Program-made: the position numbers and the translations under genes | The notes under the pieces: generated by a model | Told to the model about the DNA's origin: nothing | Database searches by the model: none | The model's input: only the letters and a program-made list of their open reading frames with translations | Origin: Owenia fusiformis | Lineage: Eukaryota > Annelida > Polychaeta > Sabellida > Oweniidae | DNA: 64,000 bases | Assembly: GCA_903813345.2 (NCBI GenBank) | Contig: CAIIXF020000006.1 | Span: 17,610,348 to 17,674,347 of the forward strand | Direction: 5' to 3' | Shown here: positions 25,446-37,956 of the stretch, piece by piece | Position numbering within the stretch: the stretch's first letter is position 1 | How the letters are laid out: the number at the start of each line of letters is the position of its first letter

Positions 25446-26435
25446 AATTTTTTTTAAATTGTTGAGCAATGTCGTGCTATAGTACTGATTATTGTATGGA
25501 CTATTAATCTACTAATTGCATTTGAAAAAATATTAATGCATCATTCAATCAATTAGATCAAGTTCAGTTCACTTACACTATAACATGCAAATATTAAAAT
25601 TGCAGGTTGAATGATTTCAATGTTTCCCAATATTGTATCCCTTTTATCATAATCATGAAAACATCTAATTATTTCAATTAATGAGTGTTAATGACAATTT
25701 GACAAGTGAATGTTTTTCAATAATCAAAAGGAAAACATGTTTTTAATAAACTTTTTTGTTTTTAGTGTGAAACTTTTCCGATGTCTGATTCTAATATTGT
25801 TGATATCTGTGATCATTCAATGATATCTGATTTGCATTGAGTGTCTCTTAGATTTGCCCTTATGGCACAACTGGCACCATTTTATCTTATACCAAAATGT
25901 TGTGTCTTTAAATTAGCTGCAATTTGACTTTGAGTGAGTAAATACAAAGGATTTCAAAATTCCTTCCTTCCTTTCAACAACAATTATTATGGGTTTATGA
26001 TCTGTTTTAGGACTTAGTTCTTCGATATAACATAGTAGGCAATGCCATCATGTATAATCTTACAACAAACATTTATATTAAATTATTGGTCTATCTTTTA
26101 TATTTATTGTTACTTTGATCATATTATTTTATATTATTATTCAAAAATATCTAATTTTTCCTACACTACATGTACCCGAAAAAATTACATAATTGACATT
26201 TCAGCAGCTTATGGATACCATCTTTGATTAATAGTTCTGAAATTATGTGAGTTTTTTGGGCGGTGGAGGGACAATTCAGTACTTCATGTTCATTTATAGT
26301 TCTTTCCTGTTTAATTATTTCCAGGAGCTGGGAGTTAATGTGTAAGTGCTGGACATATATCTGTTAAGCGAAACCGATGATTACTTAAAAACTGCAGTCA
26401 AGAAATGCCTTGAAAATTAAATCAAGCAACTCATC

Positions 26436-29400
26436 ATGTCAGTTGCTAAACGGGAAAATCTTACACTGCCTAACATCAGCAGCCATTTTGATTCTCCAAG
26501 TATTGACCTGCCATCTATCCATATCGAGAATGTTAATGACGAGAACACAACAACGGCAGTTACCACAGCAACAAGTCAGGCAACCACTGACACAGAGACT
26601 GAGCAGGAACCGGAAAGATGTGGATTTTATGGGAAGAGTCCTGATTGGTTACAGGCTTTAGCGAGGCCAAAATGTTTTCTTGCATGTATATCAGCTGCCG
26701 TCCTGACTCAGTCAATCTTGGTTTCTGGATACACAAGTAGCATTATCACCACCATTGAACGACGTTATAACTTGTGGAGTAGTAGATCTGGATTGATCGT
26801 CAGTAGCTATGAATTCACTAGCATAATTGCTGTCGTATTAGTTGGCCATTTTGGCGAACATTTTAATCGATCAAGATGGATTGGCTATGGATTACTCATC
26901 ATGGCTTTTGGAGGGTTTGTTTTCACACTTCCATTTTTCTTTGGTGGAACATACAATTATGTTGACCAATCAAATCAGACAAATCTGCTTAATAGGAATC
27001 TATGTAATAATACATTAAATCGTGGTGGTGATTGTGATATTGAGGTGACATCGATGGACACGTGGGCACTGGCAACATTCATGATTGCACAGATGATCAT
27101 TGGTCTTGGTGCATCTCCACTTTACACGCTGGGATCAACATATCTCTATGACAACTGCAAAAAGAAATTATACTCTGTTTATGCAGGTACGATATTTTAA
27201 ACATGGTGGCCCAAAACATTGATTGAAGGAATGAGAGCATCGGGAATGGCAACTTTTCAGATGCTTTTATAAGGAATTTTCTAGCATTTTTGATGAATTA
27301 CATATAAAGAGGTCAAAGAATTATAGTTTTGTTTTTAGTTCATGCATGAGATGCATTTGAGAGCATGTATGTGAAAGGTTTGAGTTAATGAATTGAGTAA
27401 TTCATATCATCAGCCAATATATCAAATAAATCAATTGTGCTCAAAGAAAACCACTTGAAGGATGGGGCTTTGGATATTAAAGTGAATCGGTACCTGCTGA
27501 AAATATTCATAGCACATGCTTATTCTCTCTAATAAACACACAGTACATCTCCCTAATTCTCCTCTAGGAGATATCTCAAATAACAAATCCTGATATAATG
27601 AACTAGATTAACTTATGCATCTGAAAATTGATTTCTTGACTCCATTCCTAATTATCCAGGCTTTAGATTAACTGATGCTATGATTGTCATTGTTAAACTA
27701 AATTATGGATGTAATAAACACAAGTGATGTTTTCCAAGCATGATTCTGCAATCTTTATTAATTGCAAAGATCTTAAAGCAAGTCAGCAGTGTATATTGTT
27801 GTGTCAGACATTTTTAATTACATAATCAAAGGGTTATATCATGTATTATACCCTCATAACATCATTCAAATCTTCTGGCATATTTTCCACCACCAGAGGA
27901 TTTTATATACTCTCATAACATCATTTAAATCTTCAGGCACATTAACCCCCACAGGCTCGTAGCCAGGGGGGGTTCGGGGGGTTCGGGCAGTTTTTCACCA
28001 TTCTGACTATTTTTTGAGGATTTTTTGGCCAAATTTGCCAAAGTGAACCCCCCTAGAATTTTTTGGAAAAGTGAACCCCCCCTTGGAAAATTCTGGCTAC
28101 GGGCCTGCCCCACAACCAAAGGGTAATTCCATAAACATTCTCATAACATGTAATGATTATTTTCAGGCATTATGTATGCAATGGCATCACATGGTCCTGC
28201 ATTGGGGTTTCTACTAGGAGCTGTATTTCTCTCATTCTACGTAGATCCTCAGTCCAATCCAGGCGATCTCACAGAATCTGACCCCAAATGGGTTGGTGCA
28301 TGGTGGGGTGGTACACTATTCTGTAGCACATTAGCTGCTGTATCAGCTTTGCCATTGTTATTGTTTCCAAGGAAACTGGATGTGCAAGATGAGGATGGTG
28401 CAGAATGTGAGGCTCCACAGATGATAGGCTTTGGGAGCAGTTTGAAAGGTACACAGCCAATATAATTCGGCGCCGTTTCGGCATCAAAAAAAATCGGCGC
28501 TGTTCCGGCACCGTTTCGACACCGTTCCGGCACCGAAACCTTTCAACACCAAAATTTGCCACCGGGCTAGTTAGTCCATTTGGTGGCGAAATTTTGCACT
28601 GAAACAGCATCGAAAATCAGATGGGATTTTGGGGGTGTACAGTATGAATAGTTATTTTATTTATCACGTCACCACCAAGATCTTGTTATTATTGAATATT
28701 GTAGTAGCTTCCATTTTTGTGACAGGAATTTGGCATTTCCATTTGTGTTATGTTATGTTCAGAAACATTGAAATTCATAAGTGATCATCTTTTGGTATAT
28801 GTTTAAAATACCTTCAGAGTAAGGCAATACTTATTTTTTAGTAGATAGAATTTATGCTAACCTAATTTGCCTATTTATTTAGGCTGAATGCTTGAGAGTT
28901 TATCTCCAATCTTTCCTAGATTAGTCTATTTATTGTATGAAATTTGTAATATATGGACAGTGCAGACTGTATGAATTGTATGCATATACCCAATTGAAAC
29001 ATTTGTTGTGACCGTATATCAAATTAACTTCGTACATTTGCATTACAGAAATTCCTGGAAGGACCAAGAGAATGTTTATGAATGGAACCTGGTTGTTTAT
29101 CAGTCTTTGTATTGTCATGGAGCAGTCCATCATTGCTGGCTTTGTAGTCTTCATGGCAAAATACCTTCAAGTTACCTTCTGGATTCAGGTCTCTCAAGCT
29201 AACATCATTACAGGTTTGTATAAAGAAGTTATTCACCAGGTGGGATTTGATATGGGGAATATGACAAGGATGATATCAATATTTACCGAGGGAATGCAGT
29301 GACCAAGGGAAATAATGACCTTATACCATGGTCAAGAGCAACATCTACCTGAAAATCATCTGCTGGATGAGAAAACAATAGATTAATTTTAATAGATGGC

Positions 29401-32400
29401 GTGAATATGAAAATATGGGAATGGAAATATATACTCGGGATCATGTAAGAATTAGTGGGATGATATGGATATCAAAGCCAATATCATCCCACTAATTCCA
29501 GTACCATACCGATATGTTGTTTTCAACCTGATGTTGCTCAGACCATGGTATGAATGCAAAGATAGACCATTCAGTGTATTTACGATGTTGAGTTCATGTT
29601 TGCATCACTATATGTTACTTTTATATAACTTTATATTCTTGATAAATAGATGTATTTTTCACATGTGCATTAATTTGTGAATGTTCTTCTTAAACATCCA
29701 ATAACGATTCCATGTCTTTTAGGTTCTGTAATAATCCCAGGAGCCTGTGCTGGCGTGGTAACAGGAGGATATGCCCTTAAACGTCTCCGGTTAGATCTTC
29801 TTGGGATGATACAGCTGCTGGGTTCTATCTCATTTGTCCCTGTCGTCTCGCTGATTGTCCTATTCTTCCTTGGATGTAATAGTATACAGCTTGCTGGTGT
29901 TACTATTCCATATGAACCACTCAGGTATTAGTTTGTTTTCTGCATAAATAGACCTGTTTATGACATAGTACAATTTATCCTTTGCCAAGTCGAGTTTTAG
30001 GGAGATAAGTTGGTAAGATATATACCCTATCATGATTTTGAGGTTTTCATATCTTGAACCTCCATATCTCCCACCATATCTCCTGCTCCAGGGCATATCT
30101 TCCCGCTTCGAAAAAAAAAATTGAAAAAATAAGAAAAAATTGAAAAATAAAAAAATTGTGAAAAAATTGAGCTGTGTTCTTGTAATATATGTAATGTGTA
30201 AGGGTGTTGTTTAATATTGTATTGTCTTTTTGTAATTTGTGCCTTTTTAATTAGAAATTCTGAAAAATCTCTAATGTATGTCTTTTTATATCGGCCAATC
30301 AATGGTGGAGTAGATGGTACATATTACATTGTGGAATATACAGATCCGTGAATATAGCGTTCGTTGGGATTTGCTTCTCATTGGAATTGCCGATTTTTAG
30401 TTACAATTTTGGTATTTCAGAACAGTGCAAAAAGTTCAAGAAATTGTCACATATCGTGAGAATCTCACATCAAATTGTAACCAGCTCTGTGAATGCAGTG
30501 ATATGTACTACCAGCCAGTGTGTGGCACAGACCAGAAAACATACTTCAGTCCTTGTCATGCTGGCTGTACTAGTCTACGCACCTACCTTAATGATGAGGG
30601 TTCTACAGTTAAGGTTGGTTTATGTCCCTACCATTGTAGGCCTATAGCTTTGGTTTATCCATCTATCTGAACAACACCTCTCACCTCTGGTATCATCTAC
30701 AACTTTGGGATTTCATGTTGGCAATGGCAGATTCTCACTTTTAATGAGGAAAATTCAAGTCAATTTTTATTTTTTATCATCCATTTTGAAATAAAGTTCT
30801 CAAATCCTGTCTGCATCTATTTCTGTGCATGTTTTTATAGTCTCCAACATTTTTGTGGCATCTGTAACAGTGTCCATCGTTAACATCATCATAACACCTT
30901 CTAATGTACAAGTATCAAGCACCTTCTAATGTACAAGTATCAAGTGGTACCAAAATTGTCCCTGATTTAAGACTAGCCCCTTTTAAAGAATTCTACTTTT
31001 CTGTAACTATATTAAATAATTTAAGATGTGTTTTGCAGAACTACTCTTCGTGTGGCTGTATTTACAAAGATATCATCCACAAAGAGTCTATTGCTAGCTC
31101 AGGGAGATGTGACAATGGCTGCTATAATCTTATACCATTCCTAGCGATATTATTCATCATCATTTTCATCACATGCTGTGGCCAAACTCCCTCCTTGCTG
31201 ATCACACTCAGGTAGCTACAGGTTAAAACATCAGGCTAAATCATTCAACAACATACAGATAGCAATTCAATTATTGAAAAACTTAAATATGTGTTGTAAT
31301 AACATACAAATGAGGGTTAAAAGATTTAAAACAGATAGGTGACCAGGCCCATAGCCAGGATTTGCCAATGGGGGTTCAGGGGGGTTCACTTGTGACAATT
31401 TTGGTCCAAAAATGGCCAAAATCACTTACAAAGTGCTCAGAATGGTGAAAAACTGCATGATTTTGAAAGATTTTTTGGACAGGGGGGAGTTCGCTCGAAC
31501 CCATCGAACCCCCCCCCCCTGGCTACGGGCCTGGTGAAAGTTAAAGCATTAACAATCGACAGGTGAGTGTTAAAAAATTAGCAACATAGTTTTAATTGAA
31601 GTTTGTTGATTTACAGGTCAGTGCCAGAGAATGATCGATCCCTAGCTCTTGGTTTGCAGTTCTTCTTGCTACGAGGCTTGGGTGAGTTAGGATCTCTTGC
31701 CATACATTAACTTGATACAGGGTGTTCTACAAATATTGAGACATGATAAACAGGCATTTAATACTTATTGACCCCCAATATCCTTGAATGAATTTAATCA
31801 TTCAGGAAATAGACTCCTTAATTTGCAAGATTGTAGTATTTTGTACTTATATAAATTAAAGATAATTAAATTCCCCATCCGCTGGTATGTAATATGACAT
31901 GTTTTCGTCAATAAAATCAATGTTTATTTTTGAAATATGAGTGTCCCATTTTTTTGGACCACCCTGTACCTGTCTATATTGTGGGTTCTGTCTGTTATTG
32001 AATTTATATTTCTCTAGTGCATGTGGTTCTGTATATTCACATTCTAAATCACACAGGATTGACCGAAGAGTCCATAGACATAGAGTTAGGAGATAATATG
32101 TCAAAGAAGTTTCTACTTGATTGCTATAACTTGAATTCAATCTTCACAAATTACGTATTAAAGTAAATGAAGAAAGGATTGGTGCCTCGTAAAATTCCCA
32201 AATCAAGCACCACATATTGAAGAAATATCTATACTAGTGGAATGTCAAAAACTGACAAAAACTGAAAAATCTAGATGGGTCCAACCCATTTTATCATTAT
32301 CCATTTATCTTTGTGTTACTGAATTGAAAGTAATAACTGATGTTTGTTATATTTCAGCATTCATCCCAGCTCCCATATACTTTGGTAAGTTGTTTGACTC

Positions 32401-32809
32401 CCAGTGTCTCCTAAGGGAGAATACCTGTGATGGGCCTGGATCATGTCTTGAATATAACACAGACCAACTCCCTTATGCCACATTCGGGATGGCTGTAGCT
32501 CTAAAGTTTCTCTCGATTTCATGCGTTGGGCTTTGTTATTTATGCTGTAGACGTAAAATGAACATCACAAAGAAGTTAGCTGTTGAGCAAACTGATGATG
32601 TCACAGTTAGGACCACACCACCATTCCAAAGCCAAAGTAATGACCTTACTTGCAGTAATATAGGTGTCACTCCATCCGAGAGTGTGTGCACTGACATCAC
32701 CGCTCTTTCAACAGTTGCTTCCACCCCCTGTGATATTCACGTTGATGGAAATGCCATTGGTGATAGCTGCACTGATGATGATCACCTTGGCAACAGTGCT
32801 AAATACTAA
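26436..32809 (+). CDS. SLCO: Organic anion transporter (OATP/SLCO family, SLCO4A-like)
   Basis: A 12-transmembrane, sodium-independent organic anion carrier of the plasma membrane. Exons 26436-27186, 28167-28448, 29049-29213, 29723-29924, 30421-30613, 31039-31211, 31617-31681 and 32358-32809 join in phase to 2283 nt (760 aa plus stop), all GT-AG. The start ATG precedes a Ser/Thr/Glu-rich cytosolic N-terminus; the CGFYGKSPDWLQ and ARPKCFL region then leads into TM1. Family landmarks are TTIERRYNLWSSRSGLI (TM1-TM2), SRWIGYG, GLGASPLYTLG, WVGAWWGG before TM6, and the large fifth extracellular loop with a Kazal-like Cys pattern (CNQLCECSD, PVCGTD, SPCHAGC, CGC, CDNGC). LAGVTIPY and the loop pattern are nearest SLCO4A-type proteins by memory. 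Length is typical. Tail residues 670-760 are hydrophilic. The substrate is unknown. Confidence 0.95.
27952..28107. mobile_element. MITE with GGCTCGTAGCC ends in transporter intron 1
   Basis: The left end CAGGCTCGTAGCCAGG and the right end CTGGCTACGGGCCTG are inverted matches. CCCCA lies outside both ends (27947-27951 and 28108-28112), fitting a 5-bp duplication. The inside is GGGGTTCGGGG-like sequence with inverted matches, giving a fold-back. A second copy is at 31344-31533. Confidence 0.8.
28466..28625. repeat. GGCACCGTTTCGGC-rich repeat in transporter intron 2
   Basis: A block of short repeats of CGGCACCGTTTCGACACC type with 'GCACTGAAACAGCATCGAAA' near its right end. It begins right after the exon 2 donor. 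The GC-rich composition contrasts with the flanking intron. Probably a non-autonomous element; no clean ends were resolved. Confidence 0.5.
29997..30115. repeat. Dispersed repeat shared with 48565-48725
   Basis: Both places share 'GAGATAAGTTGGTAAGATAT' or close variants, then 'CATATCTCCCACCATATCTC' and GGGCATATCTTCCCGCTTC. Here it lies in transporter intron 4; the other copy is inside the 5.2-kb inverted-repeat element. Confidence 0.65.
31344..31533. mobile_element. MITE with GGCCCATAGCC ends in transporter intron 6
   Basis: Ends CAGGCCCATAGCCAGG and CTGGCTACGGGCCTG. The inside has GGGGTTCAGGGGGGTTC and a C-run. Flanks GTGAC and GTGAA suggest a 5-bp duplication with one change. Same family as 27952-28107. 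Confidence 0.75.
31716..31968. mobile_element. Tc1/mariner-type MITE in transporter intron 7
   Basis: Ends TACAGGGTG and CACCCTGTA, with the outer TA acting as a presumed TA target duplication. The interior is AT-rich, with TGTCCCATTTTTTTGGACCA near the right end. No transposase. Confidence 0.7.
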
Positions 32810-34429
32810 TATTAATACCCATGATGAAACAGTCATGGAACAGTGACTGTTGAAACATAAACATTAATATCAGCTGCTATGGTGATAGTTACATTTAAGT
32901 ATGGTGATTGTATTCCTGGCAATAGTAACCATGATGATATTGAACAAGATGACAGTAACCATGGAAATGGTGAACACAATAATATTGGGGTGTTTTATCA
33001 GCTTACGGGAAGCAGGTGTGATATTGATAGAAATGCTGATGATACACCTTAAGATGATTCAGTTGCTATAGTTACCATGGATAATATCTTCATGGATGGC
33101 AATACAATATCAATTCGTCTGTGATAACATTTATTTTATATTTATATGACAAGAAAAAGTCAAAAGGATATTTTGTCAATAGGATATTATGTTGATGGTC
33201 ATGGGAGATTTTCTACACTTAAAATTTGGCGATATTTAAACCAAATAGTACAGATGTAATATGGATTTGGATTTTTCCTTTAAGTCCCTTTAGATGGGAG
33301 ACCCCATAATCGTGTGAATGTTGTTTATGCACCATACTGTTGAAGAGACAATCATGACCACCATATTTATCCCACATAACAGTATTTGAGTCACTACTTA
33401 CATGTACCAGGTATATGTATGTATTTTGAACTTATATATTCATATTTTGGTGCTCTCGGTTTAAAGGAATTCGAAGGGATAGAGACAAGTTGAGAATTTA
33501 ATGTTAAAAAATTGTCGCAATTTTATAATACAATGTACATTGTAAATGTATTTTTGCTCTCATTAGCCATTGCCATGTCTTTTTAATTGAAAGGTCCCAA
33601 GTCCAAGAAGTTCTGAATTTATTTCATTGAATCAGGATTAAATTAAAAGATTTGACATCTTCTTTTCAATTTTGATGAATACAGATATTTTTGTACCTTA
33701 ATTCATCAATAACTTTCATAATTGATCGTGTTTCTCAATTATTTTTCAGAAAATAAAATTAAGATTGTAAGGGAAATATTGGTATGATTTTTGAGAGGAT
33801 TGTTTCTCATATTTTACACTCTTCTAGTTCTTTTACATAAGGGCAGTGTTGTATATAATAGAAAATATATTGTATTTTATATTTAATTATTTCTATGTGT
33901 CATCACACAAACAGAATTGTACAGAAATATATAAAGTTTAATGGGTCAGTGAAAAAAAAACTGATGTAATGAATGACATTTTGACTCAACTCTCTCAAAA
34001 TGCAACCATATTAAAACTGTTGAAAAATAGAGGCAGAATGCAAAATATCATAACACAAAATAGCTTCTTGTTGGCTGACTTGTGTTTAAAGGTCATGATT
34101 CATATTTGGCAATATACCTTGGGATGTATTTTCACCAGGATTTTTTACGTACAATATTATTGTACAATCATTTGAAAGGATTATGAGAACAGCTTTAAAT
34201 TATAGAATAGCTTTTTTTGAAACATTAATGCAAAATGTTTCATTGTCTATGAATACTTACTGAGACTGAGACTGTTTGTCTCCCTTTTTAGTGTGAATAG
34301 TCAACTTTTCCATGTTTGAATTGTAGACTTTATGCCAGGTTTGAAAATTAGACCTTATACCCTGTTTCGATTGTAGAATTAATGTCATGTTTGAATAGTA
34401 GACTTTATGCCTGGCTGATTTGTGTTTAT
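32810..34429. other. Transporter 3' region and intergenic sequence
   Basis: Begins as the likely 3' UTR. Diverged trinucleotide-like repeats (GATGATGNT, 'AACCATGATGATA') occupy 32810-33080. AATAAA at 33752-33757 is a possible polyadenylation signal. Early degenerate copies of the 25-bp repeat that follows (TTGTAGACTTTATGCC) occur at 34310-34420. No further gene seen. Confidence 0.45.
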
Positions 34430-34439
34430 TAACATGGCA

Positions 34440-34770
34440 GGTATACAAGAAAGTTCCCTTAAACTTGAATATTATCAGTTAAAGTGGATCAATTTTCACA
34501 TAATCCTTATGTTTCTGATAATTATACAAACAAAAATATGTCCAGTAAAAGAAAATATTATCTGCCCAACACAAGAAAAGATATTTCACTTTTTGTGATT
34601 TAACATGGGGTCTATGGCGAATCTCCCTGACATAGAAGTCACATTTTCAAAAAAGATTAAATTGGTAAAGTTGGTAAATACTCTTTAAACCAAATTTTCT
34701 AGATGCAACATTACATGTAGACTTCATATTTGATATCCCTTTAACTAAATTTTGAGTATTTAATGAAATA
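34440..34770 (-). repeat. Dispersed repeat copy (with 57088-57275 and 62866-64000)
   Basis: On the minus strand this matches 63700-64000: 'CTACATGTAA' and 'CATCTAGAAA', then 'GTGACTTCT..GTC.GGGAGATTC' and 'TTTTCTTGTGTTGGGCAGAT', ending in 'GAATATTCAAGTTTAA'. The copy is diverged but colinear. No coding frame. Confidence 0.75.
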
Positions 34771-34799
34771 AATCAAGATTATTTCTACTTGCATCTAAG

Positions 34800-35240
34800 T
34801 ATATTGTAGACTTTTTGCCATGTGAGAATATTTTAGGCCATGTGTGAATGGTAGACTTTAAGCCATTTGTGAATAGTAGATTTTAGGCCATGTGTGAATG
34901 GTAGACTTTAAGCCACGTGTGAATAGTAGATTTTAGGCCATGTGTGAATGGTAGACTTTAAGCCATGTGTGAATAGTAGATTTTGGGCCATGTGTGAATG
35001 GTAGACTTTAAGCCATGTGTGAATAGTATATTTTAGGCCATGTGTGAATGGTAGACTTTAAGACATGTGTGAAAAGTAGATTTTAGGCCATGTGTGAATG
35101 GTAGACTTTAAGCCGTGTGTGAATAGTAGATTTTAGGCCATGTGTGAATGGTAGACTTTAAGCCGTGTGTGAATAGTAGATTTTAGGCCATGTGTGAATG
35201 GTAGACTTTAAGCCATGTGTGAATTGTAGGCTTATATGTC
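34800..35240. repeat. Dimeric tandem repeat, 50 bp (2 x 25)
   Basis: Two 25-bp subunits alternate strictly, each ending GCCATGTGT: one is GAATGGTAGACTTTAA plus that ending, the other GAATAGTAGATTTTAG plus that ending. About eight to nine dimers with few substitutions, flanked by older diverged units on the left. Confidence 0.92.
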
Positions 35241-35988
35241 ATATAATGTTTGTAATAAAATGCAAGCTTTGTGAGTTGCTGATGTTTTTATATTGAATTC
35301 TACATCATCAAACTCGGTATCTTTAATTCAGAAAGTTTATTGTTTTTTATCCTTTCTGAATTTCATATAAATGCGATGATTGAATAATTTATGATATATA
35401 ATTTAAATAATTTAAGATTTTATTCATAATGTACATAGATTAAATCCGAAAAGTTTTATATATTGCAATGACATGCTCAATTAAAGTGATGGAACATTTG
35501 CTTGAAACTCTTCGGTTCTATGGTACTTGGTGTCTGTATCAACACTCAATACACTCAAAACACATACTTTCGTTTATTGTTCCATTTATGTTGTCAATAC
35601 AGTTATTTTCTTCTGTCCCATCCCTAATTAACATATTATATCCTGCAGTGTGGTTTTTTGTATGCTCTAGTTATTGTGTTTGCCATGACGACCATTTACA
35701 AAAACTTCATCATTTTTTGTTTTTCTTTTTAAAAGATATGTTGGTGTTTTCTCAAGATATCAACCGATTAATAATAGTTTAAAAAGAATGTTGCGTTAGA
35801 AGGCATAGCAAGGCAACTGTCTCATCAAATGTTATAGAAAAATATAATTATAACAATTGTCATTTAAAACTGAAGAAAAAATAAGTCTAACATAGTCTAA
35901 TGTACCCCTTAACTTAAATTTGCTTTCTAAATTTATATTTGCCTCGTCTACTTTCATCATGTCCTTGCTATTCCCCAAGTTTGATATT

Positions 35989-36245
35989 ATAAGTTATTGA
36001 ATGATTTGAAGACCAATACAGGATATATTCTGCTCGAGAAATTCTGTATTAGAACGAGACGAAGTCGAGTACCAATAATGAATATCGAGACAATATATCC
36101 TGTATTGCATTTCAAATCATTCAATAACGTTTTTATTGTGTAATCCTCTGTATTGCTACTGAGATTATCCCCTCCGTACCAATATTTTCTGTATTGCGAT
36201 GGAGATGATCAATGGGGACAATCTCAGTAGCAATACAGATTGGTA
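35989..36245. mobile_element. Double fold-back element
   Basis: Two consecutive inverted-repeat pairs. The first pairs AAGTTATTGAATGATTTGAA and 'CAATACAGGATATAT' (about 35990-36030) with their inverses at 36090-36128. The second pairs CTCTGTATTGCTACTGAGAT (36147 onward) with its inverse ending 36239. 'GACCAATCAGA' follows. The arrangement resembles 56482-57060. Confidence 0.7.
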
Positions 36246-37956
36246 CAGCACAAGAACTGACCAATCAGAGGACGTCATTTTACAGATCATACGATAATAT
36301 AATGTATTATAAGTGTAAGATATAGACATTTTGTGTTTATTTAAGTGAAGGACTGCTGCTTATGAAAAATCAGTTTTATTATCAATAACATATTTAGCCC
36401 AACATATTAAAATACGCATTCACCAGATTTATGTGTAGTAGTTCATTTAAAATGAGATGCGGTTGCGGACTTCTAACTATAACTGCTTTGCGAAATCTCT
36501 ATTGTTACAGCTGTACTGTGCATCTGTGTGTAATTCAAGCTGTATCTATTGTCAGATGTATCTCATTTCAGCTGTGTCTGATGTTGGCTGTATCTCTTCA
36601 ATGCAATAGAGCTTTATTTATTTTATCATGGATATTTTATATATTTTCAATGTAACAAAATGAAGATAAATGATCTGAATTTAGGTTATCATACTTTTAC
36701 AGAATGTTCATCAACTGCATGTATTTGGTTTTAACTTTGTAAAATATTACAATACTGTGTACTTTTCCTTATGCATATACTTCTTGAATATTCCATATTT
36801 CACCATATTTTAGACACACTGCTGTCAAATCACTTGTTTAAAGTATTTATATTTTTATATATTTGAATCTAATGAATTTGAAATGACAAAAGTATTTGCA
36901 CTTCTAATTTAATAAAAATAAACATTATTTATATATTAGTACACCTCTAGCTGGTGGAATATTACTAAACATTGCTTTAATGTTGTGTAATATATACAAA
37001 AATCAAATTCTTTTGTGAAATATATGAACAAAAATCAAATTTTGTGAAGTGTTAATTCAACAGTTAAACTTTGTATATACAACAATCGAATGTGAAGTGT
37101 GGATTTGTTGTCACAAAAAAGCAAATATTGATCATAAAGCGATGTAATGTTAATATTAGGATTGTTTGCTTCTTTGAACAAAACCAAGTCTATACTAATT
37201 TGACTGTATTTTTATCTCACTTTGCATAATTTAATCATTGATGTGAATTTAATTGTCGAAAATGAATAAATATATTCACATATATATAATATATATAACT
37301 GTTATATTGACATTTGTACATGAACGCAGGTAGATGCTGCACGAAGGATATGAACACTGCATCTTGGATACTAGTGACCCACACTTTTCAATCATGGTTA
37401 TTTAAAATACTCCCATGTACTCAATAACCATCAATGCAATGTTATTGTGATGAAACACATTTAAAGTTAATATTCGCTAGACTGAAGTAAAGCATTACAT
37501 TGTATTTCTAATCAGGCCTGATTCATTTTGGTAAGACCCTACCCACCATAGGCCACGAGAACATGTATAAAAATGATACTATGTGAAGTGAACATCAAAA
37601 CAAGACGTAAATAACCATTAAAATCATAAGTCATTTCAACTTTATGATTGAACAGTTCACCTTATGCCAACTCCCACTTACATCTGTATGACAAACGCGC
37701 CTCTTAATTATGATGTGTGTATAAAAACAATAGAACATGCATATATGACGGTTATAGATAAAGAAAAATATGACAGGTATATAGTTGTCATAAATAAAAA
37801 AACATATGGTTATTTTCTTGAATATCATTGAATACACACAGTACTTTATGATTCCCTGGCGTTCAAATATAAACGCCTTGATAAAGGATATATGTGACAT
37901 ATAAGAAAAACACATTTTAGACCATTAAGTATTTTGTTTGATATAATTAAATCACT
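36246..37956. other. Intergenic, no gene seen
   Basis: AT-rich sequence up to the first protease start codon. It should include that promoter. No clear TATA box or repeat was identified. Confidence 0.35.

Noticed and set aside
25446-25469. Longer start for the glycosyltransferase-like protein
   Set aside because: The extra eight codons begin at TTG, which is not a usual start in animal nuclear genes; the ATG at 25445 directly precedes the membrane segment.
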